A DNA stretch of 27,595 nucleotides, taken from CANJDH01 sp964443245. GTDB taxonomy: Bacteria > Pseudomonadota > Gammaproteobacteria > Burkholderiales > JAEUOS01. The position numbers were made by a program, and so were the translations under genes. The notes beneath the pieces are model-generated. The model searched no databases and had not been told where the DNA came from. It saw only the letters and a program-made list of their open reading frames with translations. Location: contig CAYUEG010000042.1 in NCBI GenBank assembly GCA_964443245.1, forward strand, positions 1 to 27,595, written 5' to 3'. Each line of letters begins with the position of its first letter. The first letter of the stretch is position 1. Of this stretch, positions 15,220-23,524 are shown one piece after another.

Positions 15220-15881
15220 TGGCCCGCACGCGCATCAAGGTATGTGGCATTACGCGCGAACAGGATCTCGATGCGGCTGTCGAAGCAGGCGTGGATGCAG
15301 TCGGCTTCGTGTTCTATCCGAAAAGCCCGCGACTGGTGACGGCTGACCAGGCGCGGCGCCTGGCCCACCGTCTGCCGCCTTTCGTCACCGCCGTGGGATT
15401 GTTCGTCAATGAGGATGCACACGCTGTGCAGGAGATTGCGGACCACGCGCGACTTCAGATGCTGCAGTTCCATGGGGATGAAGAACCGGATTACTGTGAA
15501 CGCTTTGGTCTGCCCTACATCAAGGCAGCTAGAGTACGGCCGGGGCTTGATTTGCTAAACTACAGCGAAAGGTTCAGTTCCGCGCGCGGCATTCTCCTTG
15601 ACGCATTTGTCGAAGGCTATGGCGGTGGCGGTGAGGTGTTCGATTGGTCTCTCATTCCAGAAAATTTTGCCGGTCGGGGCGCGCGGTTCGTCGTGTCTGG
15701 TGGGTTACGACCGTCAAATGCGGGCGAGGCGATCCGGGCGCTACGCCCGTTTGCCGTTGACGTATCAAGCGGCGTTGAATCAGCCAAGGGCATCAAGGAT
15801 GCCGCGCTGATCCGCCAGTTTGCATCTGCCGTGCATGAGGCAGATCTCCAAATCGCGAAGGAACGCACCCATGAAACCTGA
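15216..15881 (+). CDS. trpF: Phosphoribosylanthranilate isomerase
   Basis: TIM-barrel enzyme that makes CdRP from N-(5-phosphoribosyl)anthranilate in tryptophan synthesis. The 221-residue protein has KVCGIT with catalytic Cys10, GFVFYPKSPR, VGLFVNE, LQFHGDE, LLDAF with catalytic Asp129, GGGGEVFDW, and the phosphate-binding SGGLRPSN and VDVSSGVE. Two adjacent ATGs (15216 and 15219) are possible starts. Both overlap the truA stop, implying coupling. The 3' end overlaps trpB by 11 bp. trpC and trpD are not in the window, as expected for the split betaproteobacterial trp genes. Confidence 0.96.
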   Translation: MMARTRIKVCGITREQDLDAAVEAGVDAVGFVFYPKSPRLVTADQARRLAHRLPPFVTAVGLFVNEDAHAVQEIADHARLQMLQFHGDEEPDYCERFGLPYIKAARVRPGLDLLNYSERFSSARGILLDAFVEGYGGGGEVFDWSLIPENFAGRGARFVVSGGLRPSNAGEAIRALRPFAVDVSSGVESAKGIKDAALIRQFASAVHEADLQIAKERTHET

Positions 15882-17088
15882 CGACCTGCCCAAGGCTTAT
15901 AACTTCCCGGACGCACGCGGACATTTCGGTCCCTACGGCGGCATTTTTGTCTCCGAGACACTGATGCATGCCCTGGAGGAACTGCGACTGGCCTATGAAC
16001 ATTATCAGAAGGATCCGGAGTTTATTGCCGAGTTCGAGTCCGAATTGAAGCATTATGTCGGGCGACCGAGCCCGGTGTATCACTGCAAGCGCCTGTCAGA
16101 TGAACTCGGCGGTGCGCAGATTTATCTCAAGCGCGAAGACCTCAACCACACAGGCGCCCACAAGGTCAACAACACCATGGGGCAGGCGCTGCTGGCGCGC
16201 CGCATGGGCAAGCCGCGGGTGATTGCCGAAACCGGGGCCGGACAGCACGGTGTGGCGACCGCCACGATGGCAGCGCGTTTCGGCCTGGAGTGCGTGGTCT
16301 ACATGGGCAGTGAAGACATCAAGCGTCAAGCCGCCAACGTCTACCGCATGAAGTTGCTCGGCGCCACGGTGGTGCCGGTCGAAAGCGGCTCAAAGACCCT
16401 CAAGGATGCCCTCAACGAGGCGATGCGCGACTGGGTCACCAATGTCGAAAGCACCTTTTATATCATCGGCACGGTAGCCGGGCCGCACCCCTATCCGATG
16501 ATGGTGCGCGACTTCAATTCGGTGGTCGGTAAAGAATGTCTCTGGCAGATGCCCGAGATGATCCACCGGCAGCCGGATGCCGTGCTGGCCTGCGTTGGCG
16601 GCGGGTCCAATGCCATGGGGATCTTCCATCCCTACATCCCTTACTCCGAAGTGCGCCTGATTGGAGTGGAAGCGGGCGGCTCCGGCCTGGAAAGCGGCAA
16701 ACACGCCGCCTCACTCTCGGCTGGCACCCCCGGGGTGTTGCACGGCAACCGGACCTATCTCCTGCAGGATGCCAATGGCCAGATCACCGAGACCCATTCG
16801 ATATCGGCTGGTCTCGACTACCCGGGCGTAGGCCCGGAACACGCCTGGCTGAAGGACATCGGCAGGGCCGAGTACATTGCAATTACCGATGACGAAGCGC
16901 TGGCGGCGTTTCACAAGCTCTGTCGCGTGGAAGGGATCATTCCCGCGCTGGAGTCGTCCCATGCGGTGGCGCAGGCAATGAAGATGGCGCCGACGATGGC
17001 CAGGGACAAGGTGCTCCTTGTCAATCTTTCCGGCCGGGGTGACAAGGACATGCACACTGTGGCCGAGAAGTCCGGCATCACGTTCTAG
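15871..17088 (+). CDS. trpB: Tryptophan synthase beta chain
   Basis: PLP enzyme that condenses indole with serine. The 405-residue protein is of the TrpB1 type. It shows GHFGPYGGIFVSETL, the PLP-binding Lys98 in HTGAHKVNN, AETGAGQHGVATA, the phosphate-binding GGGSNAMG, and the C-terminal SGRGDKD. GAAGGA (15857-15862) lies 8 nt before ATG 15871. It overlaps the trpF 3' end and is followed by trpA after 7 bp. Confidence 0.98.
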   Translation: MKPDDLPKAYNFPDARGHFGPYGGIFVSETLMHALEELRLAYEHYQKDPEFIAEFESELKHYVGRPSPVYHCKRLSDELGGAQIYLKREDLNHTGAHKVNNTMGQALLARRMGKPRVIAETGAGQHGVATATMAARFGLECVVYMGSEDIKRQAANVYRMKLLGATVVPVESGSKTLKDALNEAMRDWVTNVESTFYIIGTVAGPHPYPMMVRDFNSVVGKECLWQMPEMIHRQPDAVLACVGGGSNAMGIFHPYIPYSEVRLIGVEAGGSGLESGKHAASLSAGTPGVLHGNRTYLLQDANGQITETHSISAGLDYPGVGPEHAWLKDIGRAEYIAITDDEALAAFHKLCRVEGIIPALESSHAVAQAMKMAPTMARDKVLLVNLSGRGDKDMHTVAEKSGITF

Positions 17089-17095
17089 GATCGCC

Positions 17096-17902
17096 ATGTC
17101 ACGTATCCAGAGTGTGATGGCGGCCGCCAAGGCTGCCGGACGCAAGTCCCTGATTCCCTATGTGTGTGCCGGTGATCCCTATCCCGACATTACCGTTCCG
17201 CTGATGCATGCGCTGGTGGCTGCCGGATCCGACATTGTCGAGTTGGGCGTACCGTTTTCGGACCCCATGGCGGATGGCCCGGTGATCCAGCGTGCCTCGG
17301 AGCGCGCCCTCAAATTCGGGGTCGGCCTGGGTGATGTGCTTGCCATGGTGCGCACCTTTCGCCAAACCAATGACACCACGCCGGTGGTTCTGATGGGGTA
17401 CGCCAATCCGATCGAGCGGATGGGCATCGAGGTCTTTGCCGCGCAAGCCAAGGCCGCCGGGGTGGACGGTGTGCTGGTGGTCGACTACCCCCCGGAAGAA
17501 TGCGAGAAGTTTTCCGTCCTGATGAAATCCACTGGTCTGGATCCGATCTTCCTGTTGGCGCCAACGTCGACCAACGAACGGATCGAGGCCGTGGGGCGGA
17601 TCGCCTCTGGCTATGTGTATTACGTCTCGCTGAAGGGCGTGACCGGAGCCGCCAGCCTGGACACGACGGAAGTTGCCCAGCGGATCCCGTTGATCAAGGC
17701 CAAGATGGACGTCCCCGTGGGTGTGGGGTTCGGCATCCGCGACGCCGCCAGTGCCAAGGCCGTGGCGCGCATTGCCGACGCGGTGGTCATTGGCAGCCGC
17801 ATCATTCAGGAAATGGAAAGTTCGGCGAAGGGCAGCGAAATCGCCAATGTGGCGGCCTTCATGAAGGGCGTGCGGGCTGCCATGGACGAAGTGGCTGTAT
17901 AG
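17096..17902 (+). CDS. trpA: Tryptophan synthase alpha chain
   Basis: Cleaves indole-3-glycerol phosphate to indole and glyceraldehyde-3-phosphate and channels indole to TrpB. The 268-residue protein has catalytic Glu49 (VELGVPFSDP) and Asp60 (ADGPVIQ), VLLM-type strand VVLMGYANP, YVYYVSLKGVTG, and phosphate-binding VGVGFGIRD and VIGSRI. AGGA sits 5 nt before ATG 17096. accD follows after 30 bp. Confidence 0.98.
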   Translation: MSRIQSVMAAAKAAGRKSLIPYVCAGDPYPDITVPLMHALVAAGSDIVELGVPFSDPMADGPVIQRASERALKFGVGLGDVLAMVRTFRQTNDTTPVVLMGYANPIERMGIEVFAAQAKAAGVDGVLVVDYPPEECEKFSVLMKSTGLDPIFLLAPTSTNERIEAVGRIASGYVYYVSLKGVTGAASLDTTEVAQRIPLIKAKMDVPVGVGFGIRDAASAKAVARIADAVVIGSRIIQEMESSAKGSEIANVAAFMKGVRAAMDEVAV

Positions 17903-17932
17903 TGCCGTCCATCTGAGCTTGAGGAACCACAG

Positions 17933-18808
17933 ATGAGCTGGATCGAGAAACTGCTGCCGCCGAAGATCAAGCGAGAGGGCCCTTCGAAGCGGAGCGTCCC
18001 GGAGGGACTTTGGGTCAAGTGCCCTTCCTGTGAGGCGACACTGTATTCGACTGACTTGTCCAGCAATGCCCAGGTCTGCCCCAAATGCAGTTATCACTTG
18101 CGCATTGGTGCTCGCGAACGGCTGGATCTGTTGCTTGATCCGGAGGGGCGATTTGAAATCGGTGCCGAGGTCAGGCCGGTCGACAGCCTCAAGTTCAAGG
18201 ACAGCAAAAGATATCCTGATCGTCTCAAGGAGGCGATGGGGGAAACCGGTGAAACCGATGCATTGGTGGTGATGCAAGGCGCCATTCTCTCCCTGCCAGT
18301 GGTCGTGGCCGCATTCGAGTTCGATTTCATGGGTGGCTCAATGGGTTCGGTCGTCGGGGAGCGCTTTGTGCGCGGGGTCGAGACGGCGGTGGGCCAGAAA
18401 GTGCCATTCGTCTGCATTACAGCCACCGGCGGGGCCCGCATGCAGGAGGGCGTGCTCTCCCTTCTGCAGATGGCCAAGACAACCGCCTCGCTGACCCGGC
18501 TCTCGGCCAAGAAGCTGCCTTTCATTTCTGTGTTGACCGATCCCACCATGGGCGGGGTATCGGCGAGCTTCGCCTTCATGGGAGATGTGGTGCTGGCCGA
18601 ACCGAAGGCCCTGATCGGATTCGCCGGGCCGCGCGTGATCGAGCAGACGGTGCGTGAGAAACTGCCAGAGGGGTTCCAGCGCGCCGAATTCCTGATGGAA
18701 AAAGGGGCGATCGACATGATCGTCGACCGCCGCGAAATGCGCGCCACGCTCGCACGCTTGATGGCCCTGATGCAAAACCTGCCGGCCGACGCTGTCGCGC
18801 CGGCCTGA
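17933..18808 (+). CDS. accD: Acetyl-CoA carboxylase carboxyltransferase subunit beta
   Basis: The beta subunit of the carboxyltransferase that makes malonyl-CoA for fatty acid synthesis, partnering AccA. The 291-residue product has the N-terminal zinc ribbon with Cys30, Cys33, Cys49 and Cys52 (CPSC and CPKC), then the crotonase-like carboxyltransferase core with ITATGGARMQEG, DPTMGGVSASFA and FAGPRVIEQT. TTGAGGAACC precedes ATG 17933. A 6-bp hairpin (CGGCCT, loop GAAG, AGGCCG, 18801-18816) spans the stop codon but has no T-tract. folC, the usual next gene in many betaproteobacteria, is absent. Confidence 0.98.
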   Translation: MSWIEKLLPPKIKREGPSKRSVPEGLWVKCPSCEATLYSTDLSSNAQVCPKCSYHLRIGARERLDLLLDPEGRFEIGAEVRPVDSLKFKDSKRYPDRLKEAMGETGETDALVVMQGAILSLPVVVAAFEFDFMGGSMGSVVGERFVRGVETAVGQKVPFVCITATGGARMQEGVLSLLQMAKTTASLTRLSAKKLPFISVLTDPTMGGVSASFAFMGDVVLAEPKALIGFAGPRVIEQTVREKLPEGFQRAEFLMEKGAIDMIVDRREMRATLARLMALMQNLPADAVAPA

Positions 18809-18869
18809 AGAGGCCGCTGCAATCCGCTCCACGCGCGCTACTGCGGCACTGGCCCGCCTCAACCAGCGA

Positions 18870-19085
18870 TTGCCGACTTCCCGTCACTCGATGGTGCTGA
18901 CAGGCAATGGCCTGTTCATCCTGCAGGAAGAGCAGGCAGATGGCGGCCAGCACAGCCACGCGCCGCTGCCACTGGATGCATTTGTCGCCCTCGTCGATTC
19001 GCTCGGACCGCAAAAGGTGCGTCGGATCACCAGGAACGATGCCGCGTTCGAGCGGCAGCTGGTCAAGCGAAGCGAATTGCCGTGA
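18870..19085 (+). CDS. Small unrecognised ORF after accD, start uncertain
   Basis: I do not recognise this product. From TTG 18870 it is 71 residues, from ATG 18891 64. Neither start has a Shine-Dalgarno. The frame stays open back into accD, and the upstream translation (ALARLNQRLPTSRH) reads like protein, so translation may start earlier, at a non-standard codon. AGAGG at 18809-18813 would suit a start near 18822, where only ATC is in frame. The composition is soluble and mixed, with a possible helix DAFVALVDSLG and a basic C-terminus. The stop codon is immediately adjacent to the stop of the convergent KDGal kinase. It could be a real small gene of the accD operon or a decayed remnant. Confidence 0.45.
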   Translation: MPTSRHSMVLTGNGLFILQEEQADGGQHSHAPLPLDAFVALVDSLGPQKVRRITRNDAAFERQLVKRSELP

Positions 19086-20012
19086 TCAGATCAGGCGCGC
19101 CTTTTCTGCCAGGGCCAGCAGCCCTGTGGCTGCGCAGTCTGCGTCACCCTCCCTGCACGGAACCCCGGCAAGCGCCAACGCTCTCTGGTAACGGCGCGTA
19201 AGCTGCGGACTGCCCAGTAGCGTCGGTGTGCCTGCGGGTTGCACAGACCTCGCTCCCAACGCGGCCAGGGCGGCGGCGATTTCGGTGCCGATCAACAAGC
19301 CTGAGAGGTAAGAGGGCAGCGCGGCAGGACCAAGCTGATCGAACAGTCCCAAGGTTCGGGCCGAGAAGATGTGGTGCAACAAGGCGCCGGGATCAGCGAG
19401 CCCGCCGCGCACACCTCTATCGAAGGCAGCATCGTCGTGTGCTGCGGTCAAATCCATCAGGCGCCCCAGAATGGTGTGTTGCGTCAGGGCGGCATACACC
19501 TCGCCGGTCATCCAGGTCGAGAATGCGGTGATTGAACCGTCGACTACCCGGGCCCATTTGCTATGGGTGCCCGGCAGGACCACCAGGTGCTCGCCTTGGT
19601 CGGGTACTGCGCCGATGATCTGTGCTTCCTCTCCGCGCATCACATCCACAACGCCCGAGAGTGCATCCGTGCAGGAAAGGCCAGGGACGATGTGAAGCCG
19701 CTGCTGATCGCCGAATTCGATCACCACAATCCGTGAGGCAATCGATTCGACGCTTGCCGGACACGTACAGTACGGGGCTTCGCGCCAGCCTTGTTTGCTG
19801 CCGATCATGCCGCTGGCGATGAGTGGCGTGTCGGGAAAATCACGCAGCCAGTTGCCAGCCGCTTCGTGCAAGGCGGCTTCGAATTCTCCTCCCTCGATCT
19901 GCATGATGCCGCGTCCGCCGGTCTCGCGCTTCAGGATTGCTCCGTCGCCTGCCATCAGGTAGGCGCGCAATGAAGTGGTCCCCCAGTCGAGGGCAATCAG
20001 GCGGGGCTGCAT
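19086..20012 (-). CDS. dgoK: 2-dehydro-3-deoxygalactonokinase
   Basis: Phosphorylates 2-keto-3-deoxygalactonate at O6 in De Ley-Doudoroff galactonate catabolism. From ATG 20012 the product is 308 residues. It shows the DgoK-family signatures: N-terminal IALDWGTTSLRAYL (actin-like ATPase phosphate-1), ASGMIGSKQGW, VPGLSC, LPGTHSKWARVVDG, FSTWMTGEVYAAL, and LPSYLSGLLIGTE. The reading frame is open further upstream, but that part overlaps the KDG kinase gene and is not conserved. ATG 20012 overlaps the 3' end of the upstream kinase by 16 bp, so the two are translationally coupled. It is last in the minus-strand cassette. No dehydratase or sugar dehydrogenase of the pathway is adjacent other than the SDR. 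Confidence 0.9.
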   Translation of the reverse strand: MQPRLIALDWGTTSLRAYLMAGDGAILKRETGGRGIMQIEGGEFEAALHEAAGNWLRDFPDTPLIASGMIGSKQGWREAPYCTCPASVESIASRIVVIEFGDQQRLHIVPGLSCTDALSGVVDVMRGEEAQIIGAVPDQGEHLVVLPGTHSKWARVVDGSITAFSTWMTGEVYAALTQHTILGRLMDLTAAHDDAAFDRGVRGGLADPGALLHHIFSARTLGLFDQLGPAALPSYLSGLLIGTEIAAALAALGARSVQPAGTPTLLGSPQLTRRYQRALALAGVPCREGDADCAATGLLALAEKARLI

Positions 20013-20935
20013 GCAGAGTGCGACAAGAAGTTGGCGACCTCGGCGGCGCGCGGCAGTGGGGCGACAGCGCCGAATCCGGTGGTGGTGAGCGCGGCTGCCG
20101 CATTGGCGAACCGGGCGGCGGTTGCGAGGGCGTCGCCCTGTGCCAGCCGTGCGAGGAATGCGCCGTCGAAGCAATCACCGGCGCCAGTTGCATCGACTGC
20201 GGCCACGCGGTGGCCCGCAATGCGGATGCGCTCTGCCCGATTGGCTGCGATGCATCCTTGCGCACCCAGCTTCAGTACCACCTGGCTGGCGCCGTTTGCA
20301 AAGCACCAGTCGAGGATGGCCTCGGGGGAGGCCAGGCCGGTGATGGCTTCCATGTCTTCCAGGCTGGGAAGCAGGAAGTCGGAAAGCCCGATCGTGCGGG
20401 TGATGACGGCGCGGGCCCGTTCGATCGGCCACAATTTCAGGCGCAGGTTGGTGTCGTACGAAATGGCCACGCCGGCATTCCTGGCGATGCCGATTGCCGC
20501 GTCCACGGTTTCGCAGGCACTTTCGGAGATGGCCTGGCTGATGCCCGACACGTGGAGGAAGCGCGCTTGCCGGATCACGTCCTGCGGCAGGAAGGCCGGT
20601 GTCATCCGACTGGCTGCGGATCCTTTGCGAAGATAGGAAAACGCGTGTCCGCTTGCACCATGAGTGACGAAGTACACCGCCGTATGCGCCTGGGCATCGG
20701 TCTGAACCCCTTGTGTACCAACGCTTTCCGCGTGCCACAGGTCGAGCAGCATGCTGCCGAAGGCGTCACTGCCAAGGCGTGTCAGATAAGCGCTCGGGAC
20801 GCCTTGTCTGGCACAGGCAATCGCTGCGTTGGAAGTGTCACCGCCAAACCCCTGGCGAAAGTCTGGCTTGTCCGGTGTGGTCTGGTTGAACTCGACCATG
20901 GCTTCACCGAGTGCCACCACAACCGGTGTGACCAT
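19997..20935 (-). CDS. kdgK: 2-dehydro-3-deoxygluconokinase, PfkB family
   Basis: A ribokinase-fold sugar kinase predicted to convert 2-keto-3-deoxygluconate to KDPG. The 312-residue product begins VVALGEAMVEFNQ and has GGDTSNAAIACARQG (substrate-binding PfkB signature 1). It ends with DATGAGDCFDGAF (signature 2, residues 248-260, catalytic Asp254). YDTNLRLKLW is typical of KDG kinases. ATG 20935 lies 3 bp after the aldolase stop, and the 3' end overlaps dgoK. Having both a KDG kinase and a KDGal kinase next to one aldolase suggests use of epimeric 2-keto-3-deoxy acids. The exact substrate is inferred from family and context. Confidence 0.85.
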   Translation of the reverse strand: MVTPVVVALGEAMVEFNQTTPDKPDFRQGFGGDTSNAAIACARQGVPSAYLTRLGSDAFGSMLLDLWHAESVGTQGVQTDAQAHTAVYFVTHGASGHAFSYLRKGSAASRMTPAFLPQDVIRQARFLHVSGISQAISESACETVDAAIGIARNAGVAISYDTNLRLKLWPIERARAVITRTIGLSDFLLPSLEDMEAITGLASPEAILDWCFANGASQVVLKLGAQGCIAANRAERIRIAGHRVAAVDATGAGDCFDGAFLARLAQGDALATAARFANAAAALTTTGFGAVAPLPRAAEVANFLSHSACSPA

Positions 20936-20938
20936 CGC

Positions 20939-21583
20939 CTAGCGCGCAATCAGGCCGACATGGTCGAGAATCAAGCGGGCTTCCTCCACCAGCTTGTTCT
21001 GCTCCCGCGCCTTGATTGAAGCGCCCTTGTAAAGGGTGTTGCCGATGCCGACGAACGCGGCGCCGGCGTGGAACCAGCTCTCCATGTTGTCGACAGAGAT
21101 GCTGCCTGTCGGGCAAAAGCGCGTCGTGGGGAATACGGCCTTGACCGCCTTCAGGTGGTTGGCACCGACGGTGGAAGCCGGGAAGATCTTGACAGCGTCT
21201 GCACCATCGCGCAGGGCTGCCGCAATCTCGGTAGGCGTGAGGGCGCCGGGCAGATAGGCCGCCTTGCCGGCGTGCACCAGGGCACCCAGGCCAGGCACCA
21301 GGCCGGGCGATACAACATATTGTGCGCCGGCATCGAGGACGCGCTCGCAATCCTGCGGATTCCAGATGGTGCCGGCACCGATGATCTGATGCTTCTCGGC
21401 ACGTCGCGAAAACTCCCGAATCAGCTCCAACGCATCCGGCATGGTCAGCGTGATTTCCACGGTGGGAAAGCCGGCACGCAATGCGCATTCGATCGCCAGC
21501 GCCCCGTCGTCCGCATTGTCATAGCGGATCACCGGGATGACGCCGCACTTTGTGAGTGTGGCCAAAATGTCTTGGACATGCAT
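20939..21583 (-). CDS. KDPG/KDPGal aldolase (Eda/DgoA family)
   Basis: A class I aldolase that cleaves 2-keto-3-deoxy-6-phospho sugar acids to pyruvate and glyceraldehyde-3-phosphate. The 214-residue protein has GVIPVIRYDN (Arg20), catalytic Glu43 in VEITL, GAGTIWNP, SPGLVPG and the Schiff-base Lys132 in AVKIFPAS, followed by FCPTGSIS. KIFPAS and the following LKAVKAVFP resemble DgoA, while CPTGSIS resembles Eda, so I do not choose between KDPG and KDPGal. Start ATG 21583. It is followed by the two kinases with 3-bp and overlapping spacing, which makes a compact three-gene unit. Confidence 0.88.
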   Translation of the reverse strand: MHVQDILATLTKCGVIPVIRYDNADDGALAIECALRAGFPTVEITLTMPDALELIREFSRRAEKHQIIGAGTIWNPQDCERVLDAGAQYVVSPGLVPGLGALVHAGKAAYLPGALTPTEIAAALRDGADAVKIFPASTVGANHLKAVKAVFPTTRFCPTGSISVDNMESWFHAGAAFVGIGNTLYKGASIKAREQNKLVEEARLILDHVGLIAR

Positions 21584-21711
21584 GGTGGAAGCAACCTACT
21601 GACAATGGACGCTGCGACGGCCACAGTCAACGCTGCAGCCCTGGAGTCGGCGCCTGTGAATCCGGCACCTGTCAACCCGGTGTCGGTTTCGCAGGCGCCA
21701 GCGTAACTTGC

Positions 21712-22509
21712 CTAGAAGGTGCCAGGAAAGGCGCCACCATCCAGCAGCCAGTTTTGGCCGGTGATGTAACCGGCGTGCTGGCTGCAGAGGAAGGCGCAAG
21801 CGGCACCAAATTCTTCCGAGGTGCCGAAGCGGCCGGCGGGATTGGCGGCGGCGCGCTCGGCGGAAAGCGCTTCGGGTGTTTTGCCGGTCTTCTTGGCATT
21901 GAATGCAAAATTGGCGCGCAGACGATCCGTATCGAATGGGCCGGGCAACAGGTTGTTGATCGTCACATTGTGCTTGGCGACCGCGCGCGACAGGCCGGCG
22001 ACAAATCCGGTGAGGCCGGTGCGTGCACCGTTTGACAGTCCCAGTTCCGGGATCGGTGCCTTCACTGCGCCGGACGTGATGTTGACGATGCGTCCGAACT
22101 TGCGCTCGATCATGCCATCAACGGTGGCCTTGATCAGGTCGATCGGGGTCAGCATGTTGGCATCGAGTGCCTTGATCCAGGTGTCACGATCCCACTCGCG
22201 GAAGTCACCGGGTGGAGGACCACCGGCATTGTTGACCAGAATATCGGGGCCCTTGCCGCCGGACAAAGTCTGGCAGGCCGCGAGCGCAGCGGCACGACCC
22301 TCGGGGGTGGTGATGTCACCGGCTACCGTGAGTACCTTGACGCCGTGTGCCTTGCGGATGGCTTCAGCGGTGGCTTCGAGGGCTTCCGCCCCGCGCGCCG
22401 TGATCACCAGATGGACACCGTCCTCTGCCAACGCCTCGGCGCACCCGCGCCCCAAACCCTTGCTTGCGGCACATACCAGTGCGGTCTTGCCTTTGATGCC
22501 CAGATCCAC
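21712..22509 (-). CDS. SDR-family protein lacking canonical catalytic Tyr and Lys
   Basis: A 265-residue Rossmann-fold protein of the short-chain dehydrogenase/reductase superfamily, close to the 3-oxoacyl-ACP-reductase-like branch. The cofactor loop is CAASKGLGRG instead of TGxxxGxG. NNAG is intact (residues 93-96) and Ser146 of the tetrad is present. However, the YxxxK positions read Ser159-N-G-A-Arg163. A known SDR subgroup departs from the classical motifs in this way, and its chemistry is not established. GTG 22509 is chosen because AAGGAG lies 6 nt upstream. The upstream EamA stop is inside that spacer, so the genes are coupled. A 128-bp gap separates it from the aldolase. A role in sugar-acid oxidation is suggested only by the neighbourhood. 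Confidence 0.85.
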   Translation of the reverse strand: MDLGIKGKTALVCAASKGLGRGCAEALAEDGVHLVITARGAEALEATAEAIRKAHGVKVLTVAGDITTPEGRAAALAACQTLSGGKGPDILVNNAGGPPPGDFREWDRDTWIKALDANMLTPIDLIKATVDGMIERKFGRIVNITSGAVKAPIPELGLSNGARTGLTGFVAGLSRAVAKHNVTINNLLPGPFDTDRLRANFAFNAKKTGKTPEALSAERAAANPAGRFGTSEEFGAACAFLCSQHAGYITGQNWLLDGGAFPGTF

Positions 22510-22510
22510 G

Positions 22511-23461
22511 TCATTCTCCTTTTGCGGTGGCTTTCGGTTTTTGCGAGAGTACCCATACGCCTGCCAGCACCAGCGTCATGCCGATGACCTGATCAAGCGT
22601 GATGGCTTCGTTCAAGAGTATAAAGCCCAGTAGCAGGGTGGAGACCGGTCCGAGCGAAGTGAGGATACCCACCTGTGCCGGACCGATGCGCCGGTTGGCT
22701 TCGGAAACCATGAAGACCGGCAACACCGTGCCCATCACTGCCATGAACAGTCCGTAGCCGTAGACTTGCCAGGGTAGCCGCAAGGCATCCAGTGACTGGG
22801 TGGCGAGAAAATGAATGATTACGGCGATGCACGAGACCGTCATTGCATAGGCGGTGAAGCGCATTGAACCCATGCGGCTGATCAGCTGATTGGAAAAGAT
22901 CAGGTAGACGGCGTAGCACAGCGCTGACAGGAGAGAAAGCGACGCCCCCAGGGCGGTGAGGGACAGGCTGCCGCTCATGCGCACATCGTGCGCGAGGCAT
23001 AGCGCAATGCCGGCGTAACACACCAGCAGTGCGACGACTTCGCGCAATACGACCTTGCGTGCCATGAACAGGGCCAGGATGATGATGGTGAGCGTCGGGT
23101 TGAGAAACTGGATCAGGCGCGCCAGTGCCGCCGAAATGTACTGCAGTCCGACAAAATCCACGTAGCTGGCAAAGTAGTATCCGAGCAGACCCAGACCGAC
23201 GACACTCCATTTATCGCGCGTGCTCAGGTTCGGAGAATCGGCGGGTGCCTGGCGCTGCGCCCAGATCGCGGCGGCCGCAAAGAACGGCAGGGAGAACACC
23301 ATACGCAGGGTCAGAAACGTGATGGGGTCGACCTGATATCCATAGGCGAGCTTGATCAGGATCGCGCGCGTTGACAGCAGTACGGCGCCGACGGCGGCCA
23401 GGGCGATGCCGATCAGATAGAACGAGCGCGGGCGCGAGGTGCCGCTACTGGTCGCAACCAT
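22511..23461 (-). CDS. EamA/DMT-superfamily permease
   Basis: An integral inner-membrane transporter of the drug/metabolite family with about ten hydrophobic helices in two repeated halves. The first half begins FYLIGIALAAVGAVLLSTRAI, and the second begins near LTALGASLSLLSALCYAVYLI and ends ITLDQVIGMTLVLAGVWVL. The cytoplasmic end carries KPKATAKGE. I chose ATG 23461 (316 residues). A TTG at 23515 would add an 18-residue unconserved leader. Neither has a clear Shine-Dalgarno. It precedes the SDR with 1 bp between genes. Substrate is unknown, and export or uptake of a sugar acid or amino acid is only a contextual guess. Confidence 0.85.
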   Translation of the reverse strand: MVATSSGTSRPRSFYLIGIALAAVGAVLLSTRAILIKLAYGYQVDPITFLTLRMVFSLPFFAAAAIWAQRQAPADSPNLSTRDKWSVVGLGLLGYYFASYVDFVGLQYISAALARLIQFLNPTLTIIILALFMARKVVLREVVALLVCYAGIALCLAHDVRMSGSLSLTALGASLSLLSALCYAVYLIFSNQLISRMGSMRFTAYAMTVSCIAVIIHFLATQSLDALRLPWQVYGYGLFMAVMGTVLPVFMVSEANRRIGPAQVGILTSLGPVSTLLLGFILLNEAITLDQVIGMTLVLAGVWVLSQKPKATAKGE

Positions 23462-23524
23462 GGATGGTGCGTGGCCGGTCGTGGAGAATGATGCGTCGGT
23501 CGGCTGAGCAGGCAACGCTGGCGC

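Noticed and set aside
18801..18816. CGGCCT-GAAG-AGGCCG hairpin at the accD stop as a terminator
   Set aside because: The stem is short and is followed by CTGCAATCC, with no T-tract.
19937..21019. A 360-codon plus-strand open frame across the kinase and aldolase genes
   Set aside because: It runs antisense to kdgK and the aldolase, both with full catalytic motifs.
21605..21706. A 33-codon Ala/Pro/Val-rich plus-strand ORF in the gap between aldolase and SDR
   Set aside because: There is no clear Shine-Dalgarno, the composition is low-complexity, and it includes a short imperfect duplication (CCTGTGAATCCGG and CCTGTCAACCCGG). It is not enough to call a gene. I see nothing else in the 128-bp gap.
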